A stretch of 64,000 nucleotides of DNA, taken from the NCBI RefSeq assembly GCF_018812025.1, contig NC_063066.1, forward strand, positions 4,597,382 through 4,661,381, in the 5' to 3' direction. Positions 46,866-56,639 of the stretch are shown here, one piece after another; within the stretch, counting starts at the first letter, position 1; every line of letters starts with the position of its first letter. Under the pieces are notes generated by a model that was not told the origin of the DNA, made no database searches, and saw nothing but the letters and a program-made list of their open reading frames with translations. Both the position numbers and the translations under genes were made by a program. The stretch is from Megalobrama amblycephala (taxonomy: Eukaryota > Chordata > Actinopteri > Cypriniformes > Xenocyprididae).

Positions 46866-46891
46866 TTATAAGTGCTTTAACTGTAATTTAA

Positions 46892-47688
46892 CCCTTAAAT
46901 GCATGACTGTTTCGCCAATCATTCTTACATTTTCTATATCTATATCTAACACGGAAGGATCTTTACCTGAAGAAAACTCCTCTGATATTAGAGTAACAAT
47001 TACAGAAGAATAAAATAAAGCTTATTTTGTTACCTTTTGGAGCTTGAAAGGGCTCCGTTTGAGCAGATGTTTTATGCCATCATCACTGTCCTCGTCAGAG
47101 CTCATTTCCCAGTAAATTCAGCAAATAATAGGCTAGTTTTATGTTTGAGGTCACGAATATGAGCCCATTCGCGATCTCAAACGTATTCTCAAATCTATAT
47201 AATTTTCAACATCTTCAAAATCAATATTTCGATCGCTAGATCCATCCAATAATAGTTAGTCATATTTGATTGCGTTCAGTACTTGCTCTGCAGTAAATCG
47301 CTGAGTCATTTCATGTTTTCTTATTATTTTGTTTTCTGTCTGAATGAGTCGTCACTTCAGCGTTGTGTATCAGACATTGCCACCTTGTGGAATAAAGGTG
47401 AATTGCACTTATTCTGTCATCTAAGATTAAATTATTGTTGTGAAGAAACAATATACCTACACTCATACACACCTCGGGTCATTAGCGACCCTATACAATT
47501 TTTACAAAAAATGAATACAAAAATAGGCATTCTTTTATAATTTTATGATTTTTTTCTTGTTATATTCTTTATAATGAATTGATTGAAGAATACCATGAAG
47601 GTTGATGTCTAACTTTAGATAATGAACGAGGAGGAGGGTAGTGAATGATGTCCCGGGTCACTAAAGACCCAAGGTATGCATTTAAGGG
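46892..47688. mobile_element. 797-bp piggyBac-type MITE
   Basis: TTAA flanks (46888-46891 and 47689-47692) and 13-bp perfect terminal repeats CCCTTAAATGCAT. It carries a short acidic reading frame typical of piggyBac transposase starts (47022-47105, minus). Confidence 0.75.
47022..47105 (-). pseudogene. remnant of a piggyBac-like transposase N-terminus
   Basis: A 27-residue frame starting MSSDEDSDDGIKHLL and rich in Asp/Ser, then basic, ends at a TAA. Acidic MSSDE-type starts are common in piggyBac transposases. The frame lies inside a piggyBac-type MITE, so it is read as a leftover from the parent element. Confidence 0.4.
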
Positions 47689-47696
47689 TTAAACAG

Positions 47697-48045
47697 CTTT
47701 ATGATCAATTCATTGCATTTCCCAGTATAAATATCTAAACCATGTTAAAACAAGATGCATTTACAGTACTTGAGAAGCAAAATTGCATAACATATTAAGA
47801 TGTTTTCTGAGAATATATCTTAATGGCAAATTGTTTTTCTTGTTTTAAGCATAAATGATGAAAACAAGAAAAAAAAAACATCTCAATTTGATATATTTAC
47901 TCAAAAAAGGTCTTAATATCTTAAGTAAATATAAAGTAAATGTTATATTATTAATTAAATATTTTTAATCTCAAAATTAATCTATTTAAAAAGATTATGT
48001 ATTTTAAAATGTTTACTATAAAACAAGAAAAATACTGATTTTTTT
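47697..48045. repeat. AT-rich interspersed repeat
   Basis: Includes acttgagaagcaaaattgca and cttaagtaaatataaagtaa-type blocks, with partial likeness to 45490-45770. Not assigned to a family. Confidence 0.35.
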
Positions 48046-50254
48046 CAGTGGGGGTGAGGGATTGGTAACAGATCTTTATTCAATATCCAGGAAGATTTTT
48101 TTCCCGGAACAATCAGGAATCAAAGAGCCTGAGGTCAGCATAGAACAGCTTGTGTAAGTTGACCTGTCAAAAGCTGCTGTGTAGAAATAGACACAGGCCT
48201 TGTCCGGCTTAATGCGGGACTGCATTTAGTAACTTTTTGGTGCTGGTGTCGTGATTGTGTTAGGGCCGTCAGCTGACCTGTGGCACAACCAAATAACTTT
48301 AACCTACACCGAATCTTGTCCTAGCTTGATCTTAAACCCCCTCATTACAGAGGACTTAGTGCACAGAGTGTACACTGCGAATCTGTCCCTTGCGGCCCCA
48401 ATGTGAAATACAGCAATGCTCCTCAGACACCTCCTTCAGTGACCTCTGAGCGTGTCTGTATGAGAGGGAATGTAGACTCAACAGATCACGCAGCTGTTTA
48501 TAACTCTGAACTCTGAGCTTCTTAAGTTTAGAGGTCATGGTCATGCCTATCTGACATTAGAGGCTTGTGTATTTATAGAGGATATGATGTGGAAAGTCTT
48601 GGCATTTTTAAATGAATTGTACATCTTGTCAAGTTAAAAAGCAATCATGTTCAAGTCATGTGTACATAAACATCATATTGACAAATAGAGATGAATGCGT
48701 ACTTTTATTCAACTTTCTGGGCTGGTTTACATGTTGACCTACATGCACGCTGGGTCATTGAACTTTCACTTCCATAAATCCTATTGGCCTTTTAGTGTGT
48801 GACCAGGTAGTCATGGAGCCTGTCCAGCACAAACAGGCGAGAACAGATTCAATAAATCAGCTCAATGAGGATCCAAACACGAGGCTTCCATTTGCAGTGG
48901 TCTCTGAGAGGTTGGCATGATGTACTCTCTGGATGTCGAACAACACACTCCCTTGCCCTGCGAAATGTTGCATCGGAGTGTCATTTTCCTTGATTTTTGT
49001 ATGTGTGAGTTCTGGAGAAGAACACTGTTTGAGTGCCACAACCATCAAACTTGACTCATTTTGCAGCCACCTCTGTTTAAACCCTTCATATGTAACCCTC
49101 CTCTATGGATTCTGTCTCTCAGATCTCTTCACCTTTACTCTTCCTTTGCAAGCTCTTGTAAACAGTGCTGGCCTAGAATGTCAATGATGTCAGGCATCAA
49201 CAGGGGGTTGAGAAACTTTGATCTTCAGAGTAAAGGCTGGGACGGGGTTTGTATATGTTTAGGGGTCATGTTCATGAGTGCCCTAGTTTGTAGTGCATGT
49301 GCCCACTGGAAATTTGATAGGATACTTCATCGCTCTTGTCCGATGCTCAACTTACAGGCTGTCACTCATTTTCACTACGTGAATTTCAAATGCGTTGCAG
49401 CTGAATGCTTTGATCTGAAACACATTTCTGCGTGCAAGCTTTCACACCTACTGCAATCAGAAATTTGATCAGAAAAATCTCCCCCCAATCGTGCAACCCT
49501 AATGTCAGACTGATTCTAGTCTACCAACACATAAACCTCTTTAAAAACATCTAGTAATTGTTAGATTCCCCTCAAGGTTGTTTTCTGATTATTGCAATCT
49601 TTCACAACTTTTATATTGTGTCATATTTTTGGGCTGTCGAGCGGCGAGAACACTTGGCAAGGCTCAACGTATCTTAGCGCCTAATAGCATTGATTGAAGG
49701 AGCCACTCAGCTTTGCAGACGGTATTTGTGCTGCATGATAATGCTGTTTGTATAGAGACTCTATCCTATTTTATAACACATAAGGCAGATTGTAGCCATA
49801 AAGGAAGCTATAGCCATAAATGGGGATCTTAATGGCAGTTGGAATAAAGTGGCCCATCCGCTCGCCCACGCAGGTAAGATCTGCTGACCTTTCAGAGTCC
49901 ATTTCATGCCCTCTTGTCCAATGTTCCTGTGTTTGTCATGTTATATGGAAGCCTGTCCTCCTTCTGATCATCACAAGGACATATGATGTATCTTTGAGAA
50001 GTGCTCTTATATCCATTTCACTGGGTTGAGGTGTTTTAGATGCTTTGAGGCTGACACTTCTCAACCAATGTTGAGCTAATATCAAAAATACTTGTCAAAG
50101 CACTTTCAATTATTATGTTAAAACTTGTATATTATTTGAGCTGGAACACTGTTTAAATAATTTTAGTCATTTTAAAATGTATGGATTGGTGCATTTTTGG
50201 GCATTTACTGCATTTATTTGATCAACAATATGGTAAAAATAGTAACATTTTGAA

Positions 50255-50260
<6 letters not shown>
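48046..50260. other. intergenic, no gene recognised
   Basis: Single-copy sequence. The 135-residue open frame at 49061-49468 has no domain, no splice context and Cys/His-rich random composition, so it is not called. Confidence 0.55.

Positions 50261-50261
<1 letters not shown>

Positions 50262-50291
<30 letters not shown>
50262..50291. repeat. (TA)n microsatellite
   Basis: TA run directly left of the TRIM element. It resumes at 50719-50734 and again near 52239-52256, so one tract has been split by two insertions. Confidence 0.9.
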
Positions 50292-50295
<4 letters not shown>

Positions 50296-50484
50296 ACCCC
50301 CCTTACCCAGGTCCTACTCGCCCCGCTCTGTGCGGGCCTCGAACCCGGGTCTCCGGTGTGGGAGTCGGACGCTCTAACGAGGAGGCTAAAGGCTGCAACC
50401 TCTAGCGTCAGTCGCTAGAGCATCTCTTGAGATCAGAGGAGTGAGGTTTACTCGCACAGCAACTACTAGCTGGCCTCCGTTACA
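50292..50484 (-). repeat. TRIM LTR 1, with tRNA-like segment and Pol III B box
   Basis: On the minus strand it contains CTCCTCGTTAGAGCGTCCGA, then an anticodon-arm-like stretch, then GGTTCGAGGCC (50335-50345 on the plus strand). The last matches the Pol III B-box consensus GGTTCGANNCC exactly. The resemblance is to tRNA-Gly/Asp types, but the arms pair imperfectly, so it is not a tRNA gene. Confidence 0.7.
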
Positions 50485-50527
50485 CTCACCCCCCTAAACC
50501 TCACTCCCATCCGGGTCACGGCACCAA
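50485..50527 (-). other. TRIM internal domain: primer-binding site and polypurine tract
   Basis: The PBS is 50526-50509 (minus), one nucleotide after the LTR end. The polypurine tract is 50495-50485 (minus). They lie 13 nt apart, which is near the minimum possible for an LTR element. Confidence 0.7.
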
Positions 50528-50720
50528 TGTAACCCCCCTTACCCAGGTCCTACTCGCCCCGCTCTGTGCGGGCCTCGAACCCGGGTCTCCGGTGTGGGAG
50601 TCGGACGCTCTAACGAGGAGGCTAAAGGCTGCAACCTCTAGCGTCAGTCGCTAGAGCATCTCTTGAGATCAGAGGAGTGAGGTTTACTCGCACAGCAACT
50701 ACTAGCTGGCCTCCGTTATA
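50528..50720 (-). repeat. TRIM LTR 2
   Basis: Same length and sequence as LTR 1 except position 50719 (T instead of C). The B box is at 50571-50581. Near identity implies a very recent insertion or gene conversion. Confidence 0.7.
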
Positions 50721-50734
50721 TATATATATATATA

Positions 50735-52238
50735 CAGGTGCTGGTCATATAATTAGAATATCGTGAAAAAGTTCATTTTTTTTATTGTAAATTATTTTAA
50801 AAAATGAAACTTTCATTTATACTAGATTCCCTACATGTAAAGTAAAACATTTCAAAAGTTTTTTTTTTTTATTATTATTATTTGTTGATTAGAGCATACA
50901 GCTAATTAAAGTCCAAAATCCAGTATCTCAAAATATTAGAATATTTACATTTGAGTTTCATTAAATGGCCATCCCTACAGTATAAATTCCGGGTATCTCT
51001 TGTTCTTTGAAACCACACTAATGGGGAAGACTGCTGACTTGGCAATGGTCCAGGAGACAATCATTGACACCCTCCACAAAGAGAGTAAGTCACAGATGGT
51101 CATTACTGAATGTGGTGGCTGTTTACAGAGTGATGTATCAAAGCATATTAAATGCAAAGTTGACTAGAAGGAAGAAATTGGGTAGGCAAAGGTGCACAAG
51201 CAACAGGGATGACCACAAGCTTGAGAATACTGTCAAGTAAAGCCGATTCAAACACTTGGGAGAGCTTCACAATGAGTCGAATGAAGCCGGAGTCAGCGCA
51301 TCAAGAGTCACCACACTCAGACATCTTCAGGAAAAGGACTACCAAGCCACTTCTGAAACAGAAACAACGTCGGAAGCATCTTACCTGGGCTAAGGAGAAA
51401 AAGAACTGGACAGTGAACAGTGGTCGAAAGTCCTCTTTTCAGATAAAAGTAAATTTTGCATTTCATGTTGAAATCATGGTCCCAGAGTCTGAAGGAAGAC
51501 TGGAGAGGCACAGAATCCAAGCTGCTTGAAGTCTAGTGGGAAGTTTCTGAAGTTAGTAATGATTTGGGGGGCCGTGACATCTGCTGGTGTTGGTCCATTG
51601 TGTTTTATCAAGTGCAAAGTCAATGCAGCCAACTTCCAGGAGATTTTGAAGCACTTTATGCTTCCATCTGCTGACAAGCTTTATGGAGATGCTGATTTCC
51701 TTTTCCAGCAGGACTTTAGCACCTGCCGACAGTGCAAAAACCACTTCCAAGTGGTTTGCTGACCATGATATTACTGTGCTTTATTGGCCAGCCAACATGC
51801 CTGACCCCTGAATCTATGGGATATTTTCAAGAGAAAGATGATCTGAAGGCTCAATAGGGCCTCAGCAGTGCCACAGGCTGATCACTTCCATGCCACACTT
51901 CACTGATGCTGTAATTTGTGCTAGGAGCAAGTCATTTGCTGTAATGTGTGCTGCCAACCAAGTATTGAGTGTACAAATGAACATACTTTAAAGAACTTGA
52001 ACTTTTCTGTTTTGAAAATCCATTTTTTGATTGATCTTAGGAAATATTCTAATATTTTGAGATACTGGATTTTGGACTTTCATGAGCTGTACGCTCTAAT
52101 CAAAATTAAAAAAAACTTTTGAAATGTTTTACTTTACATGTAGGGCATGTAGAATATATGAAAGTTTCATTTTTAAAAATAATTTACAATAAAAAAATGA
52201 ACTTTTTCACGACATTCTAATTATATGACCAGCACCTG
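50735..52238 (+). mobile_element. 1.5-kb Tc1/mariner element with long terminal inverted repeats and dead transposase
   Basis: CAGGTGCTGGTCATATAATT starts the left repeat and its complement ends the right. The repeats extend about 210 bp (50735-50945 and 52017-52238), with TA flanks. A transposase remnant starts near 51020 (MGKTADLAMVQETIID). It passes through VLFSDKSKF (first Asp), KLVMIWGAVTSAGVGPLCFI and DADFLFQQDFSTC (second Asp), with many stops and frameshifts. Confidence 0.85.
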
Positions 52239-52263
52239 TATATGTATATATATATATTTCTGT

Positions 52264-52488
52264 TGGGGATTGTCATAAAAACAACAGATATAAGTGGCAC
52301 ACTGTATGTTGAGCTAAACTGAACCCAGAATATTCCTTTAAGGCCTTTTAGAGTTTGTGGTTTGTCAGATCATTACCTACTTAGAATCTTCTAATTAATT
52401 AAGATATATTTAATTAATTAGGAATGCATGCTAATAATATTGGTTGTGTACCACTTATATCTGTTGTTTTTGTGACAGTCCCCCCCCA
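52264..52488. mobile_element. 225-bp MITE with about 34-bp terminal repeats
   Basis: TGGGGATTGTCATAAAAACA, continuing to ACAGATATAAGTGG, pairs with the right end, interrupted only by a longer C run. No coding capacity. Confidence 0.65.
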
Positions 52489-53267
52489 GTGCTGGCGGAG
52501 AGCTGTTATTTCTGGCAGTTCGACCAGCAGACATCATTCTTTGAAAGCTGACACTCGCAATCTTTTCATACAAGTGTGAGGAAAATAACCCTGTCGTTCA
52601 CCTTCCCAAAGGCGGGTGGCTGGGAAAGTATCCAGGAAGGAGAGGGAAGGGAATACCACTGCTGCGGATCCCATGTCTTTACCCAGCCCGAGTCCGATCT
52701 CACGGTTTGTTTGTTTGTTTGTTTGTTTTGAGACCCGGTGATCATGTGCTCAACTCCTGTCATCCCAAATCCGTCATTTCCCTGTTCTTGGGTTAGCAGC
52801 TTTTCCCATCCTCATCTTAATAGGCCTGCTGGGAAAACGCATAGACATCATTTGGTTTTAGCTGTTGTTGGTAGACTGTGTTTTGTTTAGATACACACAT
52901 GGTGATGTTTTGAGAACTTGCTTGGAGGAACTTTGAGAATGTTCAGAGGAGATTAACAAAGAACAGAATGTAAACACTGATCTGTCTTGCCATGGAAACT
53001 CCATGGAGCTGCTCCTAACACACTTTCATTAAACATTAGTAAACCTGTCTGTCCAAAAGCATTTAACTGTTTCTAATGTGATCTGTTTAGCATTATTGGG
53101 AAACATTATGACGTGTTATAAATGTAAACTAGATTTTTTGCACGTTAACAAAAGATAATATTTACCACGACAATGCATTGGTGTTTGAGGGGGATTGCAA
53201 ATGCATTGCAATGTGTTTTGCTAAGATGTTTTCAGTTAGTTTTTTTTAATAGATAGGGTATTGATAA
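52489..53267. other. intergenic with (GTTT)n at about 52703-52730
   Basis: Single-copy except for the short tetranucleotide run. No gene signal. Confidence 0.5.
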
Positions 53268-56200
53268 GTGGTTGTTAGGTTGTTCTGGTGGTTGCTGGCA
53301 CATTGTGGTGGTGCTATGTAGTTGTTCTAGGTGGTGAAGGCATTGCAGGGGTGTTCTGGGTGGTTGCTAAATGTTTTTTGTGGTTTTCAAGTTTGTTCTG
53401 GTGGTTGTTAGCAGGTGTTGTGGTGGTGGTTAGTGCATTCTGGGGTTGCTAAGGTGTTGCTATGTGGTTAATAGCGTGTTCTGGGTGATTGCTAAATGTG
53501 TTGTGGTGGTGGTTAGTGCATTCTGGGGTTGCTAAGGTGTTGCTATGTGGTTAATAAGGTGTTGTGGGTGATTGCTAAATGTGTTGTGGTAGTGGTTAGT
53601 GCATTCTGGAGTTGCTAACATGTTGCTATGTGGTTAATAGGGTGTTGTGGGTGATTACTAAATGTGTTGTGGTAGTGGTTAGTGCATTCTGGAGTTGCTA
53701 AGGTGTTGCTATGTGGTTAATGGGGTGTTCAGGGTGGTGGTGAAGACATTACAAGGGTGTTGTGGGTTGTTGCTAAATGTGTTGTGGTGGTGGTTAGTGC
53801 ATTCTGGAGTTGCTAAGGTGTTGCTACGTGGTTAATGGGGTGTTCTGGGTGGTGGTGAAGACATTGCAAGAGTGTTCTAGGTGGTTGCTAAATGTTTTCT
53901 GGTTGTTTCTAATTTATTCAGGTGGTTGTTAGCACTTTCTGTTTGTTGCTAAGGTGGTGTGGTGGTTAGTGCATTCTGGGGTTGCTAAGGTGTTGCTATG
54001 TGGTTAATAGGGTGTTGTGGGTGGTTGCTAAATGCATTGTAGTTAATGCATTCTGCGGTTGCTATGGTGTTGCTATGTGGTTAATAGGGTGTTGTGGGTG
54101 ATTGCTAAATGTGTTGTGGTAGTGGTTAGTGCATTCTGGAGTTGCTAAGGTGTTGCTATGTGGTTAATGGGGTGTTCAGGGTGGTGGTGAAGACATTACA
54201 AGGGTGTTGTGGGTTGTTGCTAAATGTGTTGTGGTGGTGGTTAGTGCATTCTGGAGTTGCTAAGGTGTTGCTACGTGGTTAATGGGGTGTTCTGGGTGGT
54301 GGTGAAGACATTGCAAGAGTGTTCTAGGTGGTTGCTAAATGTTTTCTGGTTGTTTCTAATTTATTCAGGTGGTTGTTAGCACTTTCTGTTTGTTGCTAAG
54401 GTGGTGTGGTGGTTAGTGCATTCTGGGGTTGCTAAGGTGTTGCTATGTGGTTAATAGGGTGTTGTGGGTGGTTGCTAAATGCATTGTAGTTAATGCATTC
54501 TGCGGTTGCTATGGTGTTGCTATGTGGTTAATAGGGTGTTGTGGGTGATTGCTAAATGTGTTGTGGTAGTGGTTAGTGCATTCTGGAGTTGCTAAGGTGT
54601 TGCTATGTAGTTAATGGGGTGTTCAGGGTGGTGGTGAAGACATTGCAAGGGTGTTGTGGGTGGTTGCTAAATGCATTGTGGCGGTGGTTAGTGCATTCTA
54701 GGGTTGCTAAGGTGTTGCTATGTGGTTAATAGGTCATTCTGGGTTATTGCTAAATGTGTTGTGGTGGCGGTTAGTGCATTCTGGAGTTGCTAAGGTGTTG
54801 CTACGTGGTTAATGGGGTGTTCTGGGTGGTGGTGAAGACATTGCAAGAGTGTTCTAGGTGGTTGCTAAATGTTTTCTGGTTGTTTCTAATTTATTCAGGT
54901 GGTTGTTAGCACTTTCTGTTTGTTGCTAAGGTGGTGTGGTGGTTAGTGCATTCTGGGGTTGCTAAGGTGTTGCTATGTGGTTAATAGGGTGTTGTGGGTG
55001 GTTGCTAAATGCATTGTAGTTAATGCATTCTGCGGTTGCTATGGTGTTGCTATGTGGTTAATAGGGTGTTGTGGGTGATTGCTAAATGTGTTGTGGTAGT
55101 GGTTAGTGCATTCTGGAGTTGCTAAGGTGTTGCTATGTAGTTAATGGGGTGTTCAGGGTGGTGGTGAAGACATTGCAAGGGTGTTGTGGGTGGTTGCTAA
55201 ATGCATTGTGGCGGTGGTTAGTGCATTCTAGGGTTGCTAAGGTGTTGCTATGTGGTTAATAGGTCATTCTGGGTTATTGCTAAATGTGTTGTGGTGGTGG
55301 TTAGTGCATTCTGGAGTTGCTAAGGTGTTGCTACGTGGTTAATGGGGTGTTCTGGGTGGTGGTGAAGACATTGCAAGAGTGTTCTGGGTGGTTGCTAAAT
55401 GTTTTCTGGTTGTTTCTAATTTATTCAGGTGGTTGTTAGCACTTTCTGTTTGTTGCTAAGGTGTTGTGGTGGTTAGTGCATTCTGGGGTTGCTAAGGTGT
55501 TGCTATGTGGTTAATAGGGTGTTGTGGGTGGTTGCTAAATGCATTGTAGTTAATGCATTCTGCGGTTGCTATGGTGTTGCTATGTGGTTAATAGGGTGTT
55601 GTGGGTGATTGCTAAATGTGTTGTGGTAGTGGTTAGTGCATTCTGGAGTTGCTAAGGTGTTGCTATGTAGTTAATGGGGTGTTCAGGGTGGTGGTGAAGA
55701 CATTGCAAGGGTGTTGTGGGTGGTTGCTAAATGCATTGTGGCGGTGGTTAGTGCATTCTAGGGTTGCTAAGGTGTTGCTATGTGGTTAATAGGTCATTCT
55801 GGGTTATTGCTAAATGTGTTGTGGTGGTGGTTAGTGCATTCTGGAGTTGCTAAGGTGTTGCTACGTGGTTAATGGGGTGTTCTGGGTGGTGGTGAAGACA
55901 TTGCAAGAGTGTTCTGGGTGGTTGCTAAATGTTTTCTGGTTGTTTCTAATTTATTCAGGTGGCTGTTAGCACTTTCTGTTTGTTGCTAAGGTGTTGCTAT
56001 GTGGTTAATAGGGTGTTGTGGGTGGTTGCTAAATGCGTTGTAGTTAATGCATTCTGTGGTTGCTATGGTGTTGCTATGTGGTAAATAGGGTGTTCTGGGT
56101 GGTTGCTAAATGTATTGTGGTGGTTAATGCATTCTGCGGTTGCTATGGTGTTGCTATGTGGTTAATAGGGTGTTCTGGGTGGTGGTCAAGACATTGCAAG

Positions 56201-56588
56201 GGTGTTCTGGGTGGTTGCTAAATGTTTTCTGGTTGTTTCTAATTTATTCAGGTGGTTGTTACACTTTCTTTTGCTAAGGTGTTGCTATGACATTAATAAT
56301 GTGTTCTGAATGGTTGCTAAATGTGTTGTGCTGGCACTTAGTGCATTCTGTGTTTGCTAAGGTGTTTCTGTGTGATTGTTAGTGCATTTTTATGTGGTTG
56401 CTAAAGGTGTTTTGGTGGTTGTTTGAGCATCCTGCTGGTTGCTGTGGTGTTCCGGTGGAACGGATGGTTCTTAGGTTGTTCTGGGTAGTTGCTATGGCAT
56501 TGATAGCTGGTTGCTAGGGTATTACTAGGTAGTATCTAGGGTGTTCTCGTGGTTGCTAGGTAGTTCTGGGTAGTTGCTGGGATGCATT

Positions 56589-56590
<2 letters not shown>
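53268..56590 (+). repeat. GT-rich minisatellite with a 530-bp higher-order repeat
   Basis: Built of degenerate 25-45-bp units such as ggttgctaaggtgttgctat and gtggttaatagggtgttgtg. The marker agcactttct recurs at 53931, 54378, 54908, 55438 and 55968. This gives steps of 447, 530, 530 and 530 bp, so three successive blocks are almost identical. The plus strand is strongly G/T and poor in C. No open frame of note. Confidence 0.9.

Positions 56591-56591
<1 letters not shown>

Positions 56592-56630
<39 letters not shown>
56592..56630. repeat. (CT)n microsatellite
   Basis: A pure CT run directly after the minisatellite. Confidence 0.9.
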
Positions 56631-56634
<4 letters not shown>

Positions 56635-56639
56635 AATGT

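Larger units (their letters stand above)
50292..50720 (-). mobile_element. candidate TRIM (miniature LTR retrotransposon)
   Basis: Two 193-bp direct repeats (50292-50484 and 50528-50720) differ only at the last-but-one base (C versus T). They flank 43 bp. Read on the minus strand, the unit begins TGTAACGG and ends GTTACA. The 43 bp start with TTGGTGCCGTGACCCGGAT and end with AGGGGGGTGAG. The first is a primer-binding site complementary to the 3' end of tRNA-His at 17 of 18 positions, from a remembered tRNA sequence. The second is a polypurine tract touching the next repeat. There is no coding capacity. The target duplication cannot be read because the host is (TA)n. Confidence 0.75.

Noticed and set aside
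49061..49468. 135-residue open frame
   Set aside because: No recognisable domain, no splice signals or conserved context, and composition as expected by chance.
50300..50400. tRNA gene on the minus strand
   Set aside because: The B box and part of an anticodon arm are present, but the D arm is short, the stems mispair and no acceptor stem closes. It occurs twice inside LTR repeats.
53268..56590. CRISPR-like or gene-like array
   Set aside because: There are no unique spacers between constant repeats. Units are degenerate and contiguous, as in a minisatellite.
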